A DNA stretch of 64,000 nucleotides from Daphnia pulex (taxonomy: Eukaryota > Arthropoda > Branchiopoda > Diplostraca > Daphniidae): assembly GCF_021134715.1 (NCBI RefSeq), contig NC_060024.1, positions 4,278,001 through 4,342,000 of the forward strand, in the 5' to 3' direction. The first letter of the stretch is position 1. The number at the start of each line of letters is the position of its first letter. A program made the translations under genes and the position numbers. Below the pieces are notes generated by a model. That model was not told the origin of the DNA, did not search any database, and saw nothing but the letters and a program-made list of their open reading frames with translations. Below, one piece after another: positions 54,701 to 64,000 of this stretch.

Positions 54701-56597
54701 CCGGAGGATTCGGCCCTGGTACGACATCAGCAGGGTCTAGATTCGGAATATTAGCCCCTCTTCCGCGGCCCCGCCCGCCTCCTCGAGCCCCCCGAGCCGC
54801 CATTTTGTATCACTTAGACTAACGATAGTTTATGCGGCCGTGAGAATGACAATAGAAACGACCAATAAAACAATTTCCAAAAACAAGGGGACATAAAATA
54901 AAGGAAGAAGAAAACTTATGCTCCACGGCGCACGGCTGCTGCCGTCGGTTAAAGTCCAGATGCGATGCTGGAATCGCAACGCCCAGCTCCAGCCGTCCTC
55001 TCACGAAAATGAAGACTCGGAGACAAGAAGAATCGCGATCCGGATGAATCGCTACAGTAGGCTCGCCCGTATCACGCCACACTCGAAGAATTCAATTGAT
55101 CAGGCCACACGTGAATAGTAGACCCGTATTACCCTGCATCTCCACCAAATGTCGCGGGCAGGTTAAACGGGATTCACGTTGACACGGCCGATCAATAAAA
55201 GTAGTTTACGGAGCTGGCTTGTCTATAACACTGGCTCAGTCTCAGAGAAACACCTTCACTGTCGTCTCTAATCTAATCTAACTCTAATTCACTAAGACGA
55301 CAGTGCCCTTCACCAATTACACCAACACAGTAAGAAGTCTGGGAGAATACTAATTAACCAAAGGAGGACTCGGGGTTAGATATATATAGGGAAAATTTAG
55401 GGGTGACCCCACTCCGCCAAGCAATCGTCAGGATACGTAGGGGTTTCGTCTAGGGTCACCTTACATGCTATTCTAAGAAAGACATAGGTTAAGTCGTAAA
55501 ACGTTTGCATTTAATTCCAGTCGTCAAGCCCATACAAGTCTCTGTCACCTTGTACGTGACAATATAACACACCAGAGTTCATTGAATGATTGAATTTACA
55601 CTCATAAATGTGTAGCACCCACCTCCGAGGAAAAATGAATTATGTTGCGGATTGTCTCTCATAATGTGGAACATTTTATTGCTGGCCAACCACTCCCGAA
55701 CGGCATCTTCTTCGCGGGGTATTATCGCACTGTCAGAATCCCTTGATATAAATGTATCCACCATGTCATCTAGCAAAGGCAACTTTTCGGAATTCAAATG
55801 CGGCAAGTTGCCTCAATTAGTATATAAGACAATAAGGTAGTTCACTATATAGAATTTATTAGCTTAAAATATATTTGAAAGTAGGTCTATATTATACCCA
55901 GCGCCAAGTCATCTCGAAAAGATCTCCCAATTGTCGATTCTTGATTATTTGTGTCACGTTGCAAAGATCAATGTGGTTACGGATGTCAATTTCTAAATCA
56001 AGGACCTTGTTGAGCACTCTCCAATTTTCCACGTCGTCACTCGTGAGCTCGTGATAAATCCTTACTACCCACCCTTTTTTTTAAATATATGAATTACATT
56101 GGAGATTAATACTTTTATATATTTCTTGACTATGATATAACATTATTCTTTCATCACGCACTTGGATATTTTATCGGGATTGTCCTTAGAGTTTCAGTAA
56201 ACGATTTTAGGTACAAGTTGTAAAATTCCGGCTCGGAGAAGTTGCTGCCATATATGGAATAGCCGATAACATTTTGGTGTTGACCTCTGCGATCAGCTGC
56301 CGCACTGCAAGTTGATTTAAACGATGCTGATGTTGAGGAATTTTCCGTAATAGTCGTAGTAGGACTAGAATTCGTTGTATCTATTTTGTGCTCATCAATA
56401 ACATTAGATTTATCATCAACATTGATCCTGTTATCACTGGCATTTGATGATTGCAATGTTGGATTATGCCCATCAAAATAATAGAAACTACAAACAAATA
56501 CAAGACTCCCAAAAATAATCAAATATTGTGTCAAGCTTTGGTTCAAACGAAAAAATCTTGAGAACATGATGGGACAGCAGCGATTCAAACAAGACAA
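48760..56597 (-). CDS. type II membrane protein, putative DxD glycosyltransferase
   Basis: The gene has five exons on the minus strand: 56597-56162, 56073-55898, 55782-55623, 49177-49032 and 48951-48760. All junctions are GT-AG, and the phases (1, 0, 1, 0) give one frame of 369 residues ending in TGA at 48760. An N-terminal anchor (YLIIFGSLVFVCSFYYF) follows a short cytoplasmic tail, then a Ser/Thr/Asn-rich stem. The lumenal domain begins QNVIGYSIYG and carries WVVRIYHELTSDDVENW and HIDLCNVTQI. It then has FISRDSDSAIIPREEDAV, with a D-S-D that may bind a metal and nucleotide sugar, then FHIMRDNPQH, HKKGYDQELLNRF, HDSYCCEYFPG and a Cys-rich tail. This pattern matches a family of secretory-pathway proteins likely to be glycosyltransferases; the substrate is unknown. 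A complete Gypsy element lies in the third intron in the same orientation; without it the intron would be about 170 bases. Confidence 0.8.
49290..49701 (-). repeat. 3' LTR of the Gypsy element
   Basis: This LTR matches 55150-55561. On the minus strand it runs TGTCACGTACAAGG to CCCGCGACA. A TATATATAT stretch (plus 49519-49527) could be the core promoter. Confidence 0.9.
49702..49716 (-). other. polypurine tract of the Gypsy element
   Basis: On the minus strand GAACGGGGGGGAAA directly precedes the 3' LTR, as needed to prime plus-strand DNA synthesis. Confidence 0.75.
49738..53754 (-). CDS. Gypsy Pol: protease, RT, RNase H, integrase (one in-frame stop)
   Basis: The pol frame begins downstream of the gag stop in the -1 phase. 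It carries protease active site AIIDTGAGITVIS, then the reverse transcriptase (SPWAAPVVLVKKKDGSWRFC, VYLDDIVVFSKTF with the catalytic YLDD) and RNase H (EIHCDASGYGLGAVLVQQ). The integrase zinc region follows (HDDVTAGHLG, then CVDC). A TAA at 51142-51144 follows CVDCQT. The same phase then continues from the ATG at 51114 with the integrase core (KVGIDLIGPF; LISDRGKCL; HPQCNGLVERFN supplying D, D and E) and a GPF-type C-terminal module (LLHPFFGPFKIVERTNDLNY). The tail after VHVTNLKPYY is a long charged Ala/Arg/Ser-rich extension with internal repeats. The enzyme set copies the RNA to DNA and inserts it. The stop would remove the integrase core unless read through, so this copy is probably dependent on others. 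Confidence 0.85.
53751..53760 (-). promoter_or_regulatory. -1 ribosomal frameshift site between gag and pol
   Basis: On the minus strand the last gag codons read TCA AAA AAC followed at once by TAG. A AAA AAC fits the X XXY YYZ rule for -1 slippage in the gag phase. After slipping, reading continues CTA GAC TTG GTG GTG, exactly the pol phase. I have not tested for a downstream pseudoknot. Confidence 0.75.
53751..54803 (-). CDS. Gypsy Gag with CCHC knuckle
   Basis: The frame of 350 residues starts at an ATG (ACAAAATGG context). It opens with a Gly/Arg-rich N-terminus, contains a Gag core (KDPPIFHGKADEDVVNWIFR, GVAEKWYCSLMTRV, FDEFRQELLRAFKPVNYEEH) and ends with a basic tract and CNDCGNPGHIARFC. 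Gag builds the particle and packages the RNA. The final codons lie on the slippery site described next, and the stop is TAG at 53751-53753. The frame is intact. Confidence 0.9.
   Translation of the reverse strand: MAARGARGGGRGRGRGANIPNLDPADVVPGPNPPANIAQPAYPLRHKDPPIFHGKADEDVVNWIFRFEQIAEFNQWGPDQRLRHIGMCFEGVAEKWYCSLMTRVPPPLTFDEFRQELLRAFKPVNYEEHLETKLRSRTQGNEEPFIDYFHDVLFMCSRIDPGMSERSKIGHLFRGLLPATVRGIYRFITPNSTTNDLFREAQIFLQGEDIAAKGEKRSESIPPAQPVLHVKKEESTNSLPPNSLHTSKETNAVSREELMQMEKRILDNVAKAIEQASRQGTERNQGNRERPAARYGTNKRTRDGRPICNDCGNPGHIARFCGKDKNSRGKDEPSTQFKPEPGPSGSNSKN
55133..55149 (-). other. primer-binding site of the Gypsy element
   Basis: Right after the 5' LTR the minus strand reads TT TGGTGGAGATGCAGGG, beginning with the TGG that pairs with tRNA CCA. 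I cannot say which tRNA ends this way. Confidence 0.6.
55150..55561 (-). repeat. 5' LTR of the Gypsy element
   Basis: This LTR is identical to 49290-49701 except at one position that I can see; its 5' end is at 55561 on the minus strand. Confidence 0.9.
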
Positions 56598-58376
56598 CTG
56601 TCGAGGGCGAATTTTGAAAAACTCTTAAGACTGCACTGTCGCCTAGTTTGCTGTGCTCGCTGCTAAGTTCTCTGACCAACTGATACAAAATTCTTTTTGT
56701 AAATGGATAGATATATGAAAATATACAGAAATTGATAAATTTAGTGAGAACATTATGTGGTACGCTTCCTTTATATTGTAAGCTGTTAAATTAGCAGACT
56801 GGAACACAGACAAAAAAAACCGAAAAAACCTATTTATAGTAACGAAACTATAAAGTCAACGACATCGGTTTCCCTGTCTATTAGGATATTCATCCAAACT
56901 ATAGCTTTTAATAATCTTTTCCCTTTAGCCCTATACTTATAGAAGCATGGTCTTATATAAAGATACCTTCTGAATGTCTTTTAAATGCTGCTTTGCGATT
57001 CTAGCAGGAAATATCATGTTGACAACGTGAATCTTGTTGTTAACCTATTAGTCTACTTATAATATCGCTTTCTACTTTTTAAGGCGAAGTATTATTTTGT
57101 GTTAAGTCTTTGGTCTGCAGTCCAATTAAGAATTTGAGACGATACAACTTTTAATTTTCTCTCAAACTTGCTGTTGAACTCTGTTAACTAATATGGTGTC
57201 GGTAAAATAAAAGTTATACAAACTGAAAGTAAAATGATAAATAATTGATTTATTCTGAGACAAATATAATTGCTGGTCACCAGACATAATGCTCATTTAA
57301 ATTAATAATAACGAATAACGGAATGAATGAAAAAAAAAATAGTTAACGGTAATAATATCGATAACGAACCATAGAAAAGCATATTCAATGCTGGTACCAC
57401 ACCACAGTATTATAATATCTATTTATAGAAAACTAGCTCAGAATAAACGCATGAAATGTGTTTTTTACATTGGTTTTAGTTCATTGCCTATTTATTGTTT
57501 CAGCATTATACCAATTTTTTTCTACAAAATACATTGAAATATTTGTCGCTTTCGGTCGATTTACGTAACGGCGGGCAATGCTCGCTGAAAAGCTAATTGA
57601 CTTCGTCAGTACCAGGTCAGCAAATTTCGTTTTTATATCATATAGTCTAGTCGTTCTATACTAGTTCAATTTGTCTGGCCTGAAAAAAGCCTGAAAAAAG
57701 GAAAGTTTTTGATAGAGGCAGAGATGCGAAACTGAATATACACCACGTCGACGATGGAGCATCACCACTTCAATTAAACTGTCATCATTCTACAACAGGA
57801 AGGCCACAATATTCTGAGAAAACTCAAATATTATGAATTCAAAATGGCTCACAATTATGCTTTATTTAAAAGGTTTTTAGTGAATTTCATAGACAGTTTT
57901 GTTGTACAGGCGTTGAAGAATATAAAACACTGCATCCTGGCAACGCACTTGGTTCTCGTTTAGGCCTATTCTTTCCCATTAATCGAGCCTGAGAATTCTA
58001 TAGTTCAATCCATAGCCATGACGGGAGCGGACTTTTGTGTTTCTTCAAAACCCTGGGATATTCTATCCGAAACAGTATTATTTCTTGTGATTTATTATAA
58101 AAGAACTAGTATAGTGGCAGCCCGTCCAAGGACGGAGAAACCAGGCCTCTATAGACTTTTGCCATCCAGCGCAGACAACTCAAAACGGGACTCAGCTATG
58201 GTCGGTAATGGGACTTTTTCATCCATTTGTTGATGACTTGATCATCTTTCATCGTGATCCAGTCGGTGTTCTGGGGGTGCCTATTTGGATTTGGTCTTTT
58301 TCGTTGCAACCACATGTATCGATGAAATTGTGGTTTTGTTACACTGGTCACATACCCTCTATATCTTTCTTCCCCC
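56598..58376. other. upstream of the putative glycosyltransferase gene; no other gene seen
   Basis: AT-rich sequence containing the likely promoter of the preceding gene, without a clear TATA box. A plus-strand frame at 58018-58233 has no motif. The segment from 57600 to 58376 is not repeated elsewhere in the window. Confidence 0.4.
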
Positions 58377-59704
58377 TAGGGAAGATGTTAACAAGTGTAA
58401 TCATCAATAACAAGGTGATAAATCCAAATTCGAAAGAACTATAGTTCAACTAGCAGCAAATGATTTTTGGAGGAGCAGAAGTTGAAAGCAAAAGTTGAAC
58501 CTTGGTGGGTGAAATACTATATATGTAATCACATTTACTTGGGCTTATTTTGCCCAAGTCCTATTTAGCTTTATAGTCAATAAATCGGCTACTAATCAGC
58601 ATCAGTATTTTATTGATATATCAATGTTAAAATCTTTCATCACACAATGGGGGGATTTAAGCGGATTTAAGTAAAAAACGGATAAAAAACCCAATAATCT
58701 CCATTTCCTCGACATGTCCTCTTACAACTACCGAGAAATAAAAAATGAACCTATTAACGAGAAACAGATTATGAGATAAATAGATGGTAAATCTATAGGT
58801 AAATGGTAGTTCTCAATGTAAAGTAAGACTATTGGGGAAAACACAGGCGATGAATTTCCGAGGAAAAAAATCACCTCTCTATTAGCAAGAAAATAAAAAA
58901 AATAGAGTATAAACAATTCTGAGAAAACGTATCTATGGCATAAACATCGGCAGCCTCGCGTTTTGCTTTTATCAATTCCTTTCTAGAGGGAAACGATACA
59001 AAAACGTCCGAATAATCCGCGCAGCCAGTTCATTCCATTTCTACTGTTCATCTGTGATGGTGTTGTAACCAAATAAATCCGAATTTGGATTTTAGTAAAT
59101 TGTCGTAGCAGATCATCGCTGAGTCGTCACAGTTCGTTATTTGAATCCTTATAAAAAGTAATTTTTCCTGTTTTTCGTTTCGAAAAGTTTATGAATTTTT
59201 TTGTCTTCAATTAATTAACAAACTGGACTGTTTAAAGGGTTGTGTCCTGGACCAAGCTGGACGGGGTCGCATTGGACGAGAGGCGAAAAATCTCCCAACT
59301 GGGTAGGCATATGGGTTGGAAATAACCCGACCCGGATAGCCCGGGTTAAAGTCGGGTCAGGCAAATTTTTGTTCAACTTTATGCATGAATGTTAATAATA
59401 TAGGCTATGTTTCTTTTTCTTCCACAGCATTTCACCGCGGAGAACATTTCTGTCACATTCCTTCAACACCACACCTGCGTTCAACGTTTGCGAAATTGCC
59501 ATAAAACAATTGATTACCGCATCGCATACACATACTTTGTAAAATTTTCTTTTTAAAAATGGTTCTGAATGTGAACTTTAAGAATAATAAATGATTTTTA
59601 AAGTTCACAATTCAGACACTCAAATTTAACTAGCAAAATGTTACAAAATATGATACCGATATGTGAGAAGTTATTTCAGATTATGGCGTTTTCAGAACAC
59701 ATAT

Positions 59705-59890
59705 ACAGTACCCAGCTAAAGTTTGGGAACGCGCGCGTGCGAGAGAGACAACCTTATGGAGTTTTGCTTTTATCTCGGCGATCCGAAAAATCCAATTTTC
59801 GTCGGATCGCAATAAATTTGTTTTTCGCCGTAGCCATTATAGGTAGCAATGAGCTGATTTTTTTTTAATTTTTTCTATCAAGGGAAGGAT
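59705..59890. repeat. dispersed repeat R4, second copy (inside block B)
   Basis: This is the partner of 37996-38190. It interrupts the alignment of blocks A and B. Confidence 0.7.
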
Positions 59891-60476
59891 AGGTTTAAAC
59901 TTAAGTTACATCGGTGTGGCTATATTTATATATACTGGATATAATTCAAGTCCTATGAAAGCGAAATTTGGAATAAATTTCAACTGTAGTGACGGTTAAA
60001 TATTTCCTTAGTTGTGATCGGGGTTTGTTGTGACCGTAAAGAATGAGTGTGTCAGCTGAAAGAGCCACTAATGAGCGTGTGAGGAGTTTGCAAATACTCG
60101 TGCGTCGCACATTATTTAGTGCGAGTTGCATTTTTTGGTTGTTTTGCGGAAGGTCATTGAGGAACATAGAAGTGGAGATGGGAGGAGTTGTGGGAAAGAC
60201 GGCCTGGTTGGAGAAATATATAGGGCTATGTGATACGAGAGAGATGTGTGACACGTTATTGTGGACGAATACGTTTGAAGTTCGTGTATTAATACGACGT
60301 GAAAGAAGTTTTCTATGATGATGCAGAAATGATGGAAGTTAGAGAACAGGATCTTGGGGTAGCTTTGTTTATAGTAGGGAAGTGGCGTCTATGAGCGATG
60401 GAGCGCTCGAGCTGATCGTAAAAGTTGGACAGTTAGAAGGTTGATGGCTCGCAAACGATGCATTTCTCGCTGAACG

Positions 60477-60840
60477 TCAAATCTTGCGACGTATTTTGCC
60501 GGATTTTTTTTCGATATTTTCCCTTAGAAACAATCCTTCGATGGTTTTTACCCTTGACAGAATGACGTACAGCCATCCACTGACTCCTGATTTATCTTTG
60601 GGGGCCAGGCAAGCTAGAATGATGGACTCTGTGTTGAGTCCTTGCGTTTTGTGTCCAGTCAAAACTAAGGATAGGACGCACGGAAACTGGTGCATCTGAA
60701 TTTTGGTCCGGTAGAATTCGTTGGAATAGCATTCGACGGATTTGGTGGAAGGGACGACCGGGAACCAGCCTTTAGGTATGCTGGTGAAAGAAGAAACGTT
60801 GTTCCATGCACAACAGAGAATTTTTCTTTTGAATTCTTTT
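60477..60840 (-). pseudogene. Helitron helicase C-terminal remnant, copy B
   Basis: The frame 60860-60477 carries TGHKTQGLNTESIILACL and GWLYVILSRVKTIEGLF, the last helicase motifs, as in copy A. Its start is fused by deletion to the zinc-binding segment (EFKRKILC), and the helicase core is missing. Confidence 0.7.
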
Positions 60841-61145
60841 TCTGGAGTTCTGGCGATCACGAGGGCGAAATTAGATGGGATTCATCAAGAATTCCATTTC
60901 TTGGTCGGGTAGCTGGAGTTCACCTTGGATGAAGGTGTCAATATTTCGAGCAAGTTTGTTGGTGAGTATTTTGACGTTAGTGTATGCTCGGTTGGGACGA
61001 GTGGGTTGGGTGGTGTTGGATTCCTGCTTTTTTTTCAGATAGAGTTTTAATATGGGCCATTTAAGGAAAAATAGGTCAGGGTTAGGTAACCCCGGAAAAA
61101 ATAAGTATAGAGGTTGCTTGGTGTTGCTTTGGTGTTACCAAAAAA

Positions 61146-61241
61146 TCAGTAGTCAGTAGTCAGTAGTCAGTAGTCAGTAGTCAGTAGTCAGTAGTCAGTA
61201 GTCAGTAGTCAGTAGTCAGTAGTCAGTAGTCAGTAGTCAGT
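61146..61241. repeat. 7-bp tandem repeat, long allele (tcagtag)
   Basis: About 13.7 perfect units of tcagtag, against about 3.7 in copy A. Confidence 0.95.
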
Positions 61242-62926
61242 TAAAAAAAATCATTCCCCATTTTGGGACTTATTTGTTTTCCATTTTTGTTTCTTTACTT
61301 TTTTAAATCTTAAATTGCCATGTAGTAGTCGTTATGTCACTAGCTGGATAATCATTTTTTACCAATTTTTAATTTAATGTCGTCTGCAGATTTTTTAATG
61401 AAATTACTACTTGGTGATTTTATTTTATTATGAATTAATTACTACTTGGTGATTTTATTCATACGTATTTTTAAATCTCAATTGAATACTGATCGTCTCA
61501 AAAACAAAGTTTCTATTAGCCATGATATTTTTTGTTGTCGTAGTAATATATTAGAATAAAAATAATCAAATTACTCTGAATTATTTTTTTCGAGATCAGA
61601 AAATAAATTTTGCACTTTTCATAGTGACAGTGATGGATTTTCAAGCAATCAAAGTAATATCACGGGTTCTATGGAACGTCTATTTATTGGTGATTGATAA
61701 ATGTTTCACCCTGATGGATATTATTTATCAAAATAAATTTTCGAGAAAAGGTTATCCTTGTTTATATCGATTTATATGGAATTCATTTGGAATAGAAAAT
61801 CACTTAACCGTTTGAATTAATTTTCATTGCACCTGATGTGATTTTTTCCGCGATATTAAAAAAAAGTCACACTAACGATTACGAGTTATTAAAAAAAATA
61901 CTGAGCCCAATGTTGAGGTTGCTTTTGAATGGTACTTTTTTTTAGTTCCCTTTTCCACTTATATAATATTGTATGTAAAGATTTCACTTACGTTATTGAG
62001 TGTCGGCGTGTTGCTCGGAGAGTTGTCGGAGTAGTCAATAATGAAGGGGTGCGTTGATCAAACTGTTCTGTCCCATTTTCTTGTGTCTAGAAGAATTGGA
62101 AAAGTTTACAGTTACCCGTTGAAGTGGTGGTTTCATTAATGATTAACTTACATCCGATGTTGATGGTCTGCATGTCGGTCTCGTGTTGTTCTTCGTCGCG
62201 TTTCAATGCCATGGTCAGTTGGTTTTCGATCGCCGTGTAACGCCCCGTTGGCTGTTACAGAGAATAGACACGTAGTGAAAGTACAAGCCGATGTATTAGT
62301 CGTCTGACCGACAGGAAGGGAGTTCAGCGAGAGAGAGATACACATGGAAGGGATGCAGCATTTATAGTGGAATTGATCCCGCTGGATCGTATTCTTGGTT
62401 GAGCTGGACTAGCGTCTTGGTTGAGCTGGACCAGCGGGCCGGTTGAGCTGGGCTGGTATTTCGATCTGTCCGCCGAGTCAGCGTGCAGCGTCGGCGTTTC
62501 CGGTGAGGCGACTCCCGGAGTCGGCTTAATTTATAAGAATATTAATGGCAATATTAAGGCATATTAAAAGCCGTCTAAACTTTTAAAGAAGCAACACGAA
62601 GGAGAAAGAAAACAAAACATCGGGAAACGTTTGAAGAGAAAGGGGAAGAAAAAAAAAATAGGAAAATGTGTGAAGAGAAAAGAATGAGAAGAACTGTATG
62701 GGGAATATTGGCTAGGGCTGTTTGGAATAGAAAGTAAATTGACAAACGTGGCGCATTATGCAGTTTCGGGGAAAATTGAAACAACCTGAAGATGGTGTAA
62801 GGGGAGCATAAAAGAAACGAACATGGGGGAATTAAGAAAGTAAAAGAAAGTAAGAACGATCTAGAGATGACAACTACAAAAGAGAGTGGTGCCTGATAGC
62901 GACGATGTCTTCCCTCCCCCTATTTT

Positions 62927-63958
62927 TTAATACTCACGGACCCCCGTGCATTGGGATTGCACATGGCCGTTTCGGCCGCACTTTGGACATGTCGGGCCGG
63001 CTTTTGATCTTGCAGAGTGGCGGTACGGGCGGACTACCATAGTTTGTGGCCATGATATGGTCAACTCCTTGAATGTTAATTTGAAGTCCATTATTTTCAA
63101 ATAATTCACCCCAAGCAGCATGCTGGTTTTGATGTTGGTGACAAATGCTTGACACGTTCCGTTTCCGGACGGTATGGTCAGCATTCCATATATCGGGAAT
63201 GTTGTGTTGGTTAGGTGGTCCTGATAGTACTGGTTATCTACTTGTGTTATCACCGCTTCGTTCTTGGCTACCCAGGCTTGGGAAACGAATGAAATGGGTA
63301 GGCTGGTTGCCAACACCGGCTTTGGGGTCGTTAACCTTCCTTCATTTGGAATCTCGAAGAGTGGATTCATCTGCTTATCACCCCCAAAGAAAAGCGTACC
63401 GTGCAGTGCTATTATGGAATCCATCCCCAGGACCATGGACGCACCTATCTCCGCGTCGTTAACGACGTATACCGTGACGTTTGCAGTTGGTCCCCCTAGG
63501 GTGATGAGTAGACCTGTTTCTCCCATGATCGGAAATACCCGATTTGTTATGGGATCGGTGAACGAAGTGTCCGGGCCCGACACTGGGCGTACTACAAATC
63601 GTAATCGCGTTGCCGTTGATTCGCGAATGAAAAGACCGTAAATCCAAATGAGCATGTGTGTATGTAGAGTGAGACGGGATTGCTCTTCTACCACCCTTAG
63701 CCAGGCTTTGGGTACACCAAAAAGTCCTCCTCTTCTGTAAGGCCGTTTTTCTTCAAACTTCAACCAATGATGTCCTCGATGACGATCTCGTGAATGTTTT
63801 GGAAGTTGAGAGCGACTGCCACAGAATGCTTTGAAAGTAAGGCGAAACGTTTCGTTCCTTGTGGTATGGCTTTTGCGCTTGGGGCGGATTCTTTGGGACC
63901 CAAGGCATACCACATGACTTTGAGGAATTTCGCGTCGTTGGGGCTGATAGTTAGCCAA
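62927..63958 (-). CDS. Rep(HUH)-retropepsin-CCHC fusion frame, copy B
   Basis: This continuous frame is the intact counterpart of the broken copy A frame. The first 60 or so residues are out of phase with Rep because of a one-base loss in an A run near 63748. From there on it reads PYRRGGLFGVPKAWLRVVEE and SRLTLHTHMLIWIYG (Rep HUH motif), then without interruption VYVVNDAEIGASMVLGMDSI and NIKTSMLLGVNYLKIMDFKL (two retropepsin-like second lobes). It ends CPKCGRNGHVQSQC and stops. Neither lobe has D-T/S-G. The Rep tyrosine segment is missing. The open frame across the junction in one copy and a single-base break in the other suggest that the fusion existed and was open before the copies parted. 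Whether it makes a protein is unknown. Confidence 0.6.
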   Translation of the reverse strand: MANYQPQRREIPQSHVVCLGSQRIRPKRKSHTTRNETFRLTFKAFCGSRSQLPKHSRDRHRGHHWLKFEEKRPYRRGGLFGVPKAWLRVVEEQSRLTLHTHMLIWIYGLFIRESTATRLRFVVRPVSGPDTSFTDPITNRVFPIMGETGLLITLGGPTANVTVYVVNDAEIGASMVLGMDSIIALHGTLFFGGDKQMNPLFEIPNEGRLTTPKPVLATSLPISFVSQAWVAKNEAVITQVDNQYYQDHLTNTTFPIYGMLTIPSGNGTCQAFVTNIKTSMLLGVNYLKIMDFKLTFKELTISWPQTMVVRPYRHSARSKAGPTCPKCGRNGHVQSQCTGVREY

Positions 63959-64000
63959 ATGGTAGCTTTCCCATTGTTGGCGTGAGCTGCATAAACGTCT

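Larger units (their letters stand above)
49290..55561 (-). mobile_element. complete Gypsy LTR retrotransposon in an intron
   Basis: The element is 6272 bases, with 412-bp LTRs at both ends starting and ending TG...CA. They are flanked by ATAT on each side (49286-49289 and 55562-55565), a 4-bp target duplication. I see one difference between the LTRs (49347 versus 55207), so the insertion is recent. Order on the minus strand: LTR, primer site, gag, -1 shift site, pol (protease, reverse transcriptase, RNase H, integrase), purine tract, LTR. No envelope gene is present. One in-frame TAA in the integrase is the only evident lesion. The domain order, with integrase after RNase H, is Ty3/Gypsy. Confidence 0.9.
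58377..64000 (-). repeat. block B: second copy of the Helitron-bearing segment
   Basis: This is the partner of block A. Compared with A it lacks the equivalent of 10345-12677: the join near 60812 has the short word tgca in common with both edges, as after end-joining. It also lacks part of the zinc-binding segment, has repeat R4 at 59705-59890 in place of 9085-9445, and has the longer tcagtag array. The right end is cut by the window. Confidence 0.85.

Noticed and set aside
61146..61241. CRISPR-like array
   Set aside because: The heptamer units are contiguous without spacers; it is a simple tandem repeat.

Overview
The window is eukaryotic and reads as repeat-rich arthropod DNA, most likely from a small crustacean of the Daphnia type. 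That assignment is an inference. It rests on AT-rich intergenic sequence, short GT-AG introns of about 60 to 170 bases, and protein families (a DxD-type putative glycosyltransferase, ankyrin proteins with an NC-motif head, Harbinger, Helitron and Gypsy elements) that I associate with branchiopods. I see no prokaryotic gene organisation, CRISPR array, rRNA gene or complete tRNA gene. Most of the window is transposable elements, nested and broken, with a few host genes between them.

Layout. 1-5 kb: AT-rich DNA, a broken membrane-protein pseudogene (1818-2816) and a dispersed repeat found again at 45.4-48.1 kb. 5.1-6.5 kb: a Harbinger-like pair, an intact four-exon Myb/SANT-like gene facing a 5'-truncated DDE transposase. 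7.8-16.3 kb (block A): a Helitron of the Rep/helicase type whose Rep domain is joined in frame to retropepsin-like lobes and a CCHC knuckle. A second copy (block B) fills 58.4-64.0 kb and runs off the window. 16.5-19.1 kb: low-complexity coding-like DNA. 19.1-23.5 kb: a truncated Gypsy-like element (5' LTR, tRNA-Leu-type primer site, gag, protease). 24.6-25.2 kb: a caspase gene fragment cut off by a second, different Helitron (25215 to about 31263). 31.5-33 kb: a coiled-coil gene with one frameshift, hairpin repeats and an LTR with a tRNA-Gly-type primer site. 33-38 kb: mostly gene-free, with paired repeats. 38.8-40.8 kb: an ankyrin-repeat gene preceded by a cluster of CRE-type TGACGT sites. 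41.9-44.8 kb: an element with arms of about 1 kb in inverted orientation, each carrying a piece of the host gene GCN1. 48.8-56.6 kb: a five-exon host gene for a type II membrane protein. Its third intron holds a complete Gypsy element (49290-55561) with 412-bp LTRs differing at one seen position, a 4-bp target duplication, gag and pol joined by a textbook -1 slippery site, and a single in-frame stop in the integrase.

The elements are autonomous-type units that have mostly decayed: each Helitron should encode one Rep-helicase protein, and each Gypsy a Gag and Gag-Pol. The host genes show three outcomes of insertion: tolerated within an intron (putative glycosyltransferase), interruption (caspase), and exon capture (GCN1). 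The two least ordinary signals are the duplicated Rep-retropepsin-CCHC fusion frame and the palindromic GCN1-capturing element.
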